Made by a program: the position numbers and the translations under genes. Shown here piece by piece: positions 23,511 through 33,747 of a stretch of DNA of 64,000 nt. The stretch covers positions 3,348,001 to 3,412,000 of the forward strand of contig JAPNXP010000002.1 of the NCBI GenBank assembly GCA_028753945.1, written 5' to 3'. Each line of letters opens with the position of its first letter. Positions within the stretch are counted from its first letter, which is position 1. This stretch comes from Hexactinellida sp. DTS-2022 (lineage: Eukaryota; Porifera; Hexactinellida). The notes under the pieces are model-generated. The model was not told the origin of the DNA, made no database searches, and saw only the letters and a list, made by a program, of their open reading frames with translations.

Positions 23511-24690
23511 ATTTCTAATTGAATTAGCTTTCTAATTTCTTATTAAATTTGTTTTAGTGTTTTGGATCAAATTAGTGCAAGAAAACTTAATTAAGTCCTA
23601 AGTTCAAACTTGTTACTTAACTTATTAGTACTTACCGTCCCTGCCGATTAACTAACTAAAATCTATCGTATCGAGGCAATAAAGCCGTTTTATCAAAGGA
23701 GGAAATGCAATTAAAACATGAATAATGCAGATGAGATAATTTTAGATGACTGGGAAAATTATCTACGTATCATTTTATAAATTGAACTTAATCCTATAAG
23801 CCTGAAATTTATAGGGAATCTTATACATGTCACTTGGAATAAATGCAAGCATTTTCATTATTAACAAACATCTACATCATATGATCAGGACAGTGGAGTT
23901 TGGAAAAAGTTCAAAATTTGGTACCTTTTAGACGTGTAATCACGAATATCCTCGCTTGTGAGAAATTAGCATTATAGTACACCCTCAACAGCTTGCGTTT
24001 TTAAGTCAAGTGAATTTGAATATAAACAAGAGTTTTTGCAACTTGAGTTTATATACTAGTTTCTTAAGGATTGACTTATTGAATTCGTGTCTGTTTGCAA
24101 TGAATAATCTTTCTTTCTTTGCAGAATTTGCAGTATTTTAGGATCTCATTTATAAGCCAAAATAGATTGAGTTTCAAATATTGAACGATTTCGTTTATTC
24201 GAAGTTGAGTTGCAAGACTTTGTAGTTTCATAATGGATGGTCGTTTTAGTACAATTTCTCGATAACCTTTCAAGTTTTCCTTCTTAAATTTTCACCCACA
24301 GTCTTGATTGGTAGTATTGGCTTGGCAGATCAGTGTTTGTTATTAGTAATTTACTTGCAGTATAAACTCTCAGCATCATAAATTAGTTTATATAATCTTT
24401 TCTCTAAATCTATATTTAAAAAATGCATTTTTCGATATTTTTTCATAGAAATTGAAAATAACAAATTTCTTATTATAATGAGCTTCTTAATAAACCTATA
24501 ATCTATACTACCTTAAATGCTTTAAAGTAAAAAAAATTCATATTGTTAATATTTTGTGTTTCCGAATGAATAATGTTGTGTAAGTGCCACCGTCATCCCA
24601 ATGTTACTAGACCAATATCTCCTGACTTCTAACTAAGAAAATATACCACCGAATGCTCCCAAAATTGGAGTAGGTATTCATTGTAACTAC
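23511..24690. other. Gene-free AT-rich stretch
   Basis: No gene, repeat or transposon end that I can support. Confidence 0.4.
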
Positions 24691-24711
24691 CCTTAACTAA
24701 AATTTCTTTTA

Positions 24712-25515
24712 TTTATTAAATATTTAGCCACACATCAACATGAACTACCGTCCAGGCGAGGAGAAGTAGCACACTTTGGTTTAACCAAAATTTGTTTTGT
24801 ATATTTATTATTGAGTCGCACATCAACAGGCAGTACTGTCCAGGAGGAGGAAAAGAGTGTTCACTTATTGTATTATTTGTCTTAGCACACTTTGGTTTGC
24901 TTAAATTTGTGAAATTTATTAAATATTGAGCCACACATTAACAGGCAGTACCGTCCAGGCGGAGGAGCAGAGTGTTCACTTAGTGTATTGCTTGTCTTAG
25001 AACACTTTGGTTTAACTAAAATTTGTTATATTATTAAATATTGAGCCACACATCAACAGGAACCACCGTCCAGACGGAGGAGCAGAGTGTTCACTTAGTG
25101 TATTGCTTGTTTGCACACTTTGGTTTAAGGCCAAATTTCCCCGGTGTTTTCCTATAGCCCGACTGATTGTAGTTGATTTTATATGTTTAACTAAAATTTG
25201 TTTTATTTATTAAATATTGAGCCACACATCAACAGGCAGTACTGTCCAGGAGGAGGAGCAGAGTGTTCACTTAGTGTATTGCTTGTCTAAGCACACTTTG
25301 GTTTAGCTTAAATTTGTTTTATTTATTAAATATTGAGCCACACATCAACAGGAACTACCGTCCAGGCGGAGGAGCAGAGTGTTCACTTAGTGTATTGCTT
25401 GTCTTAGCACACTTTGGTTTAACTAAAATTTGTTTAATTTATTAAATATTGAGTCACACATCAATAGGCAGTACTGTCCAGGAGGAGGAGCAGAGTGTTC
25501 ACTTAGTGTATTTCG
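24712..25515. repeat. ~117-bp tandem array (first block)
   Basis: Seven units built on TTTATTAAATATTGAGCCAC, ACATCAACAGGCAGTACCG and TCCAGGCGGAGGAGCAGAGT. Core positions near 24727, 24814, 24930, 25045, 25218, 25335 and 25451. Unit lengths vary because of small deletions and a ~57-bp extra piece at ~25131. Confidence 0.9.
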
Positions 25516-26420
25516 AGGCTATTTCACGGTTAATAGGAAGAAAAAATTTCAATATCCAATATACAATATATAAAGTCCGAAAATACCGTATTTACTCGAA
25601 TAGTAGCCCAGGCGATTATTGTTTTTTACTCCATTTTTCGACCAATAATTTTGAGCAATTTTCTAGATTATCACATTTTATTACAATTTAATTATGATAA
25701 TCGGTTGATAATCGTATTGTGAGTTATATTAGATGTAAATGTTCACTCCGGGTAGCAATAATAAATTTTTATTTGCTACTTTAGGGGGGCAATTATTGGA
25801 GGTAGGCGATTATTCGAATAGAGGCTACTATTCGAATAAATACGGTATGTCAAGATACGAATCCGAAAAAAAATTCAGAAAATTTCTCCATTGAGGTCAC
25901 TTTTTGGAAAAAACAAAAAATATTATTAAATTTTTTTTTTTCTTCACAAATGTTGCTGTTTTTGACTAATTTGAAATATTTAGATAAAACATAAAAATAA
26001 TATATTTGAAATAAAGACACTTTTTACCAAATAAATTCCCGAAAAATATACATTTTTGGAATGGACTTACATTGTAAAAAGGCGGATAAGAACAAGTAGT
26101 AAATACGTTCCTCTCAAAATTTCAAATGTAATGAAGTTTTATTGAGAAATATTTTTTTTAGAACAAAAATATGTCTATTTTTTAACAAAAAATATTCATT
26201 ATTGAATTTATATAATTTTAATTAGAAAATCAAAAATCTAAATGGGCCAAATGTTTCTAAATAAAGTAAGGATCATTTCATAATTGATGTTACTATTCGA
26301 AAAAATAATTTTGATAGTGTATTTTCCATACTTGGCTAGTATGAATCAGTATAGTATAGAAATTTGATTAAGCTATAACCGAGGATATATGAATTCGCAA
26401 CTTCTAGTATTAAGGATATT
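25516..26420 (+). repeat. Duplicated unit A
   Basis: Follows the last array unit (TTTCGAGGCTATTTCACGGT) and ends near CGCAACTTCTAGTATTAA. The same sequence recurs as unit B at 26706-26920 plus 38966-39645, which is split by the 12-kb insertion. Unit A is therefore the natural empty-site control (CTAATTTGAAATATTTAGAT then AAAACATAAA, ~25968-25992). Confidence 0.9.
25586..25845. mobile_element. 260-bp TA MITE, family CCGTATTTACTCG, in unit A
   Basis: Ends CCGTATTTACTCGAATAGTA and ATTCGAATAAATACGG between TA dinucleotides. Unit B lacks it at the matching point (26768-26790), where a single TA remains. Confidence 0.93.
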
Positions 26421-26504
26421 TACTAGATAGGTATAGAGCAAATTAATGGCTATTTCAACTTTCTCAAATTCGAATGTTGAAAATTCACTAAGTGTCCCCC
26501 TTAA

Positions 26505-26705
26505 ATTTGTTTTATTTATTAAATATTTAGCCACACATCAACAGGCACTACCGTCAAGGCGGAGGAGCAGAGTGTTCACTTAGTGTATTGCTTGTCTTAG
26601 CACACTTTAGTTAAACCAAAATTTGTTTTATATATTTATTATTGAGCCACACATCAACGGGCAGTACTGTCCAGGAGGAGGAGCAGAGTGTTCACTTAGT
26701 GTATT
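26505..26705. repeat. ~117-bp tandem array (second block)
   Basis: Two further units of the 24712-25515 array (cores near 26529 and 26645), leading into unit B as the first block leads into unit A. Confidence 0.88.
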
Positions 26706-28223
26706 TCGGGGCTATTTCACGGTTAATAGGAAGAAAAAATTTCAATATCCAATATACAATAGATAAAGTCCGAAAATATGTCAAGAAAACGAATCCGAAA
26801 AAAAATTCAGAAAATTTCACCTTTGAGGTCACTTTTTGGAAAAAACAAAAAAAATATTATTAAAAAAAAAAAAATTCTTCACAAATGTTGCTGTTTTTGA
26901 CTAATTTGAAATATTCAGATCAGTGGTTCTTAACCGGTGGGGAATCACCCACTAGTGGGGAATTGAGGATCCTCAGGTGGGGAATGGAGCTTCAGGCTAA
27001 AAAGTTTACAAATCATTAACAGTAGTAAGGTTGCTTTATACCTTTAAGCACTTTTTCTACAGTTTTTTGCAGATTAGAAAGATCTTTTTTGTTTTAGATT
27101 CCTAGCGGCGAGATATATGCAAAAATGCAAAAATATTCGACCTAGGTAACACTGATTAAATTTTAAATTTTATAAAAACACACTTTTTGGAACACACAAG
27201 TTTTTTCCTCTTAATGATTAAGACTTGTTTCCTGTTGTATTACATAGAGAAGCTTCTAATCTATCATATGAATGTACAACTTCTTTTGATTACTTATGAG
27301 TCCAATTTTTCATCAATAACAGTGGACATCACTTTTTTATGATTAAGAAATCTAATAAAATTAGAAAGAAATGTTACTAATGAAATCTCTACATTGATAT
27401 GATATAACTAATTGAGAGCTGTCCAAAACCGTTGAGATTTTGTTTCTAGGTTGTATATGAGGCAAAAAGTGTCTCCCAAAACGACAAAAAGTTTGTTCCG
27501 AGGTAGCGGGGTTTGAAAGAATAACCCCCCCAAGGAAGTGGCTCAGGTGGAGGGCACTAAAAAGTCGATATCAATGAAAGTTTTCAATATTTTGCTATGT
27601 TATTTGGAATTGATATGCGGCATAGGCTGTTCTATCCAAAAATAACATAAAACCGATATGTGGCTGATTACCCGAAAGTGGAAATTTTTGTGGTATACCC
27701 CTACCTATAGCCAGTAATGGTAAATATTTTTTTTTTATAATAAAATCAAAATTAATATTCAATTGATTTAAAGTTGATTTACTATTTGAAAATGGTGAAA
27801 CCTATTTTAATCGTAGTTATTTCAACGTAATATTACAAAGTATACTTACTGCGAAATTCTCAATTGAATACCTATTATATAATTTGAGTTATGTTCATTC
27901 AAATCAATGAATATAATTTCCCAAAAAATCAAATAAATCAAATTTTCCTAGCCTGACTACAACACTCCAGTATACTTTCCAGGAACAAAATACATTGTAT
28001 CCATAAATAATTATAACCTCACAACTAATAAGAAGTTGATTATAACATAGAATGCAACATACATTCTATGCATAAATATTTCTAAACTGAAATTGCATAG
28101 AGGTCAACGCCACTGCCATCTCAAATTCGCCTCCGCCACCGTCCGCCTCCGCCACCACCGCCTCCTTGTTTAGGATTTATCTCCGCCACCAGAGGTAGCA
28201 TCCCCCTGCTAGACACAGGAGGA

Positions 28224-28453
28224 TCAGGGGATGCTAACCCCAAGGGCTATGGCAGCCTCCCGGAAGCTGCTGAGCTCTTTCCGGGCCTGCTCGCTCTGAT
28301 CTAAATATAAAGTATTGTGAGTGTGTAAAGGAAATCTCCATAGCTATAGTGAGTGAAATTACCTCTATACTGGGTGGCTTGGAGCCGGGACAGCCACAAC
28401 TGACATCGATAGTTGTACACGGCCTCCTCAAGAAGTATTATTGCAGTAGACAT
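28224..28453 (-). CDS. Small two-exon gene, 55 aa, function unknown
   Basis: Exons 28363-28453 and 28224-28300 flank a 62-bp intron (28301-28362; GTAATT...TATTTAG), and the frame is kept across it. The product starts MSTAIILLEEAVYNYRCQLW, passes through LSRLQATQYR, and ends in a charged amphipathic helix, SEQARKELSSFREAAIALG then VSIP. It could form a short coiled coil. No known family recognised. The second exon and stop context are clean. A tiny glycine/arginine-rich frame (28121-28201) lies just downstream on the same strand. It sits 0.4 kb downstream of the MULE gene's stop, inside the 12-kb element; the spliced model is inferred from sequence only. Confidence 0.45.
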
Positions 28454-28874
28454 GCTAATTGTTGTAGTGGGTATAACATTTCATTATTGTACAGAATAAA
28501 TGGTGACCGATTGTCTCAATTATTGGATCAGAGTGTATCTTTCCTATTTCTATAAAGGAAAGAAATATTCCATCATTTCCAAGGCAATTTTCACTATTTT
28601 TTTGTAGTTTTTTTGTTTTTTGTGTATTTTTTTGTAGTTTTTTTAGTTTTTTGTTCAACAATACATGCTACATAAATAATATAACAAACATAACTAATAG
28701 TTTCCGTACACATTCCGGTGCAATGTAATGTAACTAAGTTGTAGAATTAGGTTTAGCTTCTTCCAAACATACAAAAAACTAACAAAAGTTACAATACATA
28801 TAGGTTGAGACTAAGTATTATAAATTGTATAACAAATAATAACTTATAAACATACAAATAAAAAGTTTTAGTGA
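28454..28874. other. 3' flank of the MULE-like gene
   Basis: AT-rich, with T-rich runs (TTTTTTGTAGTTTTTTT, 28593-28645) on the plus strand. No gene. Confidence 0.4.
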
Positions 28875-31470
28875 CTAACAACAATTACATAGGGGGCATA
28901 TCCACAAATCATCTTCTCCGACATCTACAGCTACAACATTCATACTCCTCAAACAATTATTATGATGCCAACCATCACAGATATCACAACATAACCAGGC
29001 TACACTTACACTAATATCTTTACCAATACTACTACCCGCCTTGTACAATATCCCACTGTCTTCGCTCCCTCCACATATTTTACATTTTATGTCCATATCC
29101 CGTGGCACAGTTGCTGTTTGGGAATAGGCCCCGCTCTTATAGGTAGCTCCACGCTTCCGGGAGCGCTTTGCTTGTTTTAGGGACCACCTACGCTTAGTAT
29201 TATTTGCACATCTTAAACTATTTGTAATTCTCTCATTATCGAACTCTTTTACTAAATTATCTATTGAAATATAACCGTTCAATCCTAAAATATCGATGAT
29301 TTTTTGAATCCCAGCTATCCCCTCGTTGAAACGAAGAATTGATAAACTACAACCTAATTTCATCAAACTCAATTCTATTGGCTTAGTTTTACTAATACAG
29401 TTCCAAATCATCCCATGAAGGTTCTCATTCAAATTTGAGGTATTACCGCTCTGAACCTTTTCCAAAAATGACAGCGCAAAATATGGTGCTAAAATCTCTA
29501 AAACACGATCCCTACAGGCTAAACTGATGCACCTGGGATGTTTTGGAATGGTATCTCCTACAACTACCGCTTTCTGATACATGCAAAATGAATCAACACC
29601 CTTCTCACAATATTTATGCATTTCATGACAATTCTCATCATTAGCAGCTAAATGATAAACAATTCCCAACAATGCTTCACGTAATTCAATTAGATTACCA
29701 CCAATTCTACTTTTTACAACAAAGCCATAAAGTGATGTTATTTTATCAATTATATTATCAGCTAAAAGATTTATTTCAATAGATATATCCCCTAATTCTT
29801 CACTATCACCCCAATTATCTCTCCCTTTTTTCAAATCCCTAAGCGTAGATGGCCGATATAGATCCCTAACAGATCTTTTCTGCGCTTCTGTTTTACATTG
29901 CCCCAATTCGTGTTGCAATAGTGTCTTTTGAGAAGCAATAAATTATTTTTGTTTTTCAACTAAATGTATTCGTATACGCTTCTGAACATGGCTCAAACAT
30001 TCCTCCCTCCTTATTGTTATATTAAATTCCCCATAAATGTTATTTTCAGCTAATATATTGATACTTTTATCATCACCATCCGCAATAACTGTGGAGTAAA
30101 TTAATTTTTGATCTATTGACTTTCGAAAAATAACTGGTGCTAATTTAGATTCGAGCGCAACTGAACTATATTTGCCATATTCTTTGGCCTGGCAACTAGA
30201 TTCATGCATTTCTTTCCATATTTTATATTCAGCTAATTCTAATCGTTTGTCCCTAAGAGCTTGTTGCTTCTCAATACACAATTTGCAACTATTACAGGCA
30301 ATTTCATAGCTTAGTACTTTCCCAGTTTCCACGGATATAGCAGAAGCAACGCAGTATCTAGAGAATCCACCGCCCGCTTTGCCACCCCTTTTTTGATAGG
30401 CTCCGTCATAAGAAACAGTAACCTCTAAAAATTCTGAATCTGCCGTATTGTGGTTTTCTCTCAACTCTAAGGCTGCCCGCATACAGCTTGCTTGTGCTAC
30501 ATCCGTGGAAACCTTAGATAAATATGCTTGAACTTTGTAAAATGCTCTATTAGATAAAGTTGATGGCAAACCAATGAAAGTATTTACGAAATCAAGTCCT
30601 GATTTACCAATTCCCACTAATCTACCTTACAAAATTTCTAACAAGTTATGACCAAACTTTATTGTATTATCTGTGTCAGAATGGGGGGTACTATTCTGAG
30701 GGAGAGTAAAGAAAGGAGTAGCTGCAAAACATTGATCACAAACAATATAATAATGCAAGGCCAGTCCATGATTATAAGACGTTCGATAGAAAGTTAGCCG
30801 ACCTTTACGACAAAACTTACACATTGAAATTACATCTAGTGCTCCCTCTAAAATTCCTATATTCAAAAGTGCATTCCCTTCTACCCCTACATAAATTTAT
30901 TTTTTGACCCCTAGATTTGCCGACCTCAAAAATCTCCAGTTCCTCAAGTGGAAGATCTGGCAAAATGATTGGGGAGATTTTTGATTGGGCAGTTGTAAGT
31001 TTAGGCTGACTTTCAGATAACGAAGTTTCTTGATGTTCTTGGCTATCCAAAAATGGTATGGTCTCGTTTTGGGTCTCCACAGAAATTCTGGGGACCTTAG
31101 CGGATAGCTCAAGAACATCAAGAGACTCCGTTACACTTACTTGGCTGCTATTTGTAGGAGGGGAGCATACTCAGGAGCTAAGGCCACCTTTTCGCGCTTT
31201 ATGTGTCCACGGAATTTATGAGGACGCTTTTTAGAGCCAACAACAACTCTACGTTTTTCTGTTTTTATTATGGGAGTTATAGGAGCTGAAAACACAAATT
31301 TACCTCCCGAAGTTCCTCCAAAATCAAAACCTTTAGGCACCTCAATCTCTTCCTCAGAACTCGAACTGAGATCCTTTCGAGGATGTCCCGGGTGTTCCTC
31401 CACACCACCAATAATCAACAAAACAATTACAACCGCGAGCACCAGAAGTGTGGATATTCCCCACAAATAT
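28875..31470 (-). pseudogene. Phantom/MULE-like transposase with C-terminal PHD finger, decayed
   Basis: Reads N- to C-terminally on the minus strand. An acidic, lysine-rich first exon ends ...YAPLLQIAAK and joins ISVETQNETIPF across a 53-bp intron (31088-31140, GTAAGT...CCCAG) in frame. A zinc-binding module has CKFC and CDQC (30740-30830). The Mutator-like core has VSYDGAYQKRGG (first Asp), VIADGDDKS (second Asp), ECLSHVQKR, CEKGVDSF and NENLHGMIW (third acidic residue). A PHD-type finger closes the protein: CKICGG, CCDICDGWHHNNC, ICPLC (28878-29090). These motifs match the animal Mutator-like (Phantom) family. Lesions: a frame change near 30890 in an A-run and TAA codons at 30627-30629 and 29943-29945, the frame continuing after each. 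The 5' start is uncertain; the hydrophobic stretch LVLAVVIVLLII near 31430 may not be translated. Confidence 0.78.
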
Positions 31471-31562
31471 CCAATGTCTGCCCCAGTGAAACAGTGGCGC
31501 CCAAGTTTCCAAAATGTCGGGATGGGGACTCACTTGATTTGTGCAAATATTTAATAGGAAAA

Positions 31563-31708
31563 CACGGGCGTCGCACGGCTCTGAAAACTCTCCGGCCAAA
31601 CAGTTAAAGTGGTCCGGCCATAACCGGACCCTCCTATATAATATAGTAGAATAAATTAACACTGGTCCGGCCATTGCCGGACCAGCCGGACCGCGTGCTA
31701 CGCCTATG
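31563..31708 (-). mobile_element. GC-rich hAT-like MITE
   Basis: Ends CACGGGCGTCGCACGG and CGTGCTACGCCTATG are imperfect inverted repeats enclosing several GGTCCGGCCA motifs. A diverged reversed relative is at 38281-38434. No convincing target duplication on either. Confidence 0.55.
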
Positions 31709-32242
31709 TTATATATAACAGCATAACCACAATTCTCTAAATTTAAAATTTAAATTAGATATCAATAGTTTAAAATAGCCTAATAATGAATCCATACTCG
31801 TCAATATAAATTCTAGCTATTTACTCTATTTGGCGGAAGTTCTATTATAAGTGCAAGTTTAACTCTACTATATTATTAGAAGTAATTATGCCGCACAGAA
31901 TTTACGATATAGATTAAATTCTTTATTCTATAGATTTTCAAATAATAACTCGATATTATGAGAATTTTGCATTATATAATTATTAACTCTATAACTTTGT
32001 ATTAAAGTTGAAAATCGACACGGCATAATCACAAGAACAACTAATAAGGATCATTTTTTAGGGAAAGATTTCGCTCCACGACTTATGCATTTTGAGATAT
32101 GCTAAGATATTCAAAGGTCACTCCCAGGTAATTTTGCGGATTATTTTTTACAAAATGTCTGCGATTTTGACCTCTAGTGGCGTCAAAAGGTTAAAGAAAT
32201 GTCAGAATTAAATTTTTCTTTCGGATTAGGATAGATAGCATC
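31709..32242. other. Gene-free AT-rich stretch
   Basis: No gene or repeat recognised. Confidence 0.4.
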
Positions 32243-32820
32243 TTACAGTATATTCAGAAATAGTAATAGATTAAATGTTGCCATAGTTGATTTCCTGAAA
32301 TCGACATTCCATCTCCTTAATTGTGTTTGTAAGTAATCGCAGATTTCCTCCATTCGACAGATTCTCGGGATGGGAATCCATACATTCCCATCCCAGGAAA
32401 AATCTCGAGATGGGGCCCCCATCCCAGGTAGGCAAGTTGGGCGCCAGTGTGAAATATCAATTTTCGGGGCACTAGTCTTGGAAGACAGCCTCACTCTTCC
32501 TGCCCACACACCAATACAGCCTCTCCAGGCTTCTAGGGAAATCATTTCCAAATTCAAGAGAATAGAAAAATTAGAAATAAATTGAAAAACAAAAGAAATA
32601 AAGAACAAGCAGTAAGAACGAAGTTTTGAATAACAATTGAGTTTAGTGAAAGTATTATTTATATACACAGTAGTGCTATAATGTCATAATGGCAATGCGG
32701 GTGGTCTTATTCGTTACAAATATAGATGCACTTATTGCGTCTGAAGTGATAAGAATAGAATCATTATGGCATAATGAAATCTGCGCATGCGCAGATTTCA
32801 AAATAATAAACAGTGCATCA
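32243..32820 (-). mobile_element. LTR retroelement fossil: one LTR, primer-binding site and short internal start
   Basis: On the minus strand a ~373-bp LTR-like block (32820 to 32448) begins TG and ends CA, has a TATATAAATA box (~32655), a GCGCATGCGC palindrome near its start, and is followed by TGGCGCCCAAC (32446-32436), a usual tRNA-primer site. About 190 bp of internal sequence follows, then similarity ends. It is a truncated fossil; the second LTR is not seen. Family not assignable from so little. Confidence 0.4.
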
Positions 32821-33050
32821 AAGTTGACAAACAAACAGTATGAAAGGAACCATTATTATTGTAGGTAATTCACATCTGGGATTAGTTATTGAAGGGGTAA
32901 ATTTACCAGATAAAGGAATACCGACTAAGTTATTCTTTTATATGCATAAAATTTAGTTTACTCGTTGGGTTATTACGTATAAATAGATTCAATTATTGAA
33001 TAACAGTAGATTTTTGGAATATTATATTATAATAAATAATTGTTTGTATT

Positions 33051-33353
33051 ATGACATCCGCAATACGTACCGACATATTGTATATGAATGGCTGTTTGAG
33101 GAGGGCGCCTTCAACAAGAATACGCAATATATTACAAAATGTTATATTGTCTCTGCAAAGGGAAAAGCAGAGGATTCAAAAAGCTCTCCGCGCGGCACGG
33201 AAGATGAGGAGGATAAATGCGAGAAGTTGTAAGCGTCTCCCTAGATTTTATATCAATGACCTTCGCAGAAGACACGCACACGCTATGTGGGAAGGTAATG
33301 CCCAACTTCCGCAAGATGAGGCCCTGGAGTTCTACCAGATGTGTAAACAATAA
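33051..33353 (+). CDS. 100-aa basic helical protein, function unknown
   Basis: A complete open frame from ATG 33051 to TAA 33353. Residues ~25-65 are strongly basic and helical (SLQREKQRIQKALRAARKM then RRINARSCKRLPRF), and the C-terminal part reads RRRHAHAMWEGNAQL. It could bind nucleic acid or form a coiled coil; I recognise no family. A TATA-like GTATAAATAG lies ~70 bp upstream and an AATAAA at ~33501 downstream, which together make a compact transcription unit plausible. It lies between the LTR fossil and the P element within the 12-kb insertion. Overlapping frames on both strands are shadows. Codon bias does not settle whether it is real. Confidence 0.45.
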   Translation: MTSAIRTDILYMNGCLRRAPSTRIRNILQNVILSLQREKQRIQKALRAARKMRRINARSCKRLPRFYINDLRRRHAHAMWEGNAQLPQDEALEFYQMCKQ

Positions 33354-33747
33354 TAATATTAATAGTTAGATTTGTAGTAATAATAGTATTAGTAATGTAT
33401 TTAGTAAATAATAGTCCACTATACTATAGTATAGTGGCATATGAATAATAATAACACTTATATGATTTATACGCATAGACGGCATAGTCACAAACTCACA
33501 ATAAAGGAGTTTTTCAATTGAGGGAAAATCGATTATATTTTTATTGTCACAAGTTTCTGAGTTTCCAATTTGAAAAGAAATTGTTGAGAAGGATTGTGTT
33601 TGATTACGTAAGTGTTGTAGCTAGTCAATTTCGATAACTCTGTTTGACCCAATGAAGGATAAGTTGTAATTCCTTTATTGGTCTCAGAAACATTATTCGC
33701 GTGACTTGAATGCTCCAATGAATTTTTCTGAAGTAAAGGTCAGAAAA

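Noticed and set aside
31488-31520. TGGCGCCCAAG on the plus strand as a second primer-binding site
   Set aside because: The sequence before it is the coding exon of the MULE-like gene, not an LTR; probably chance similarity.
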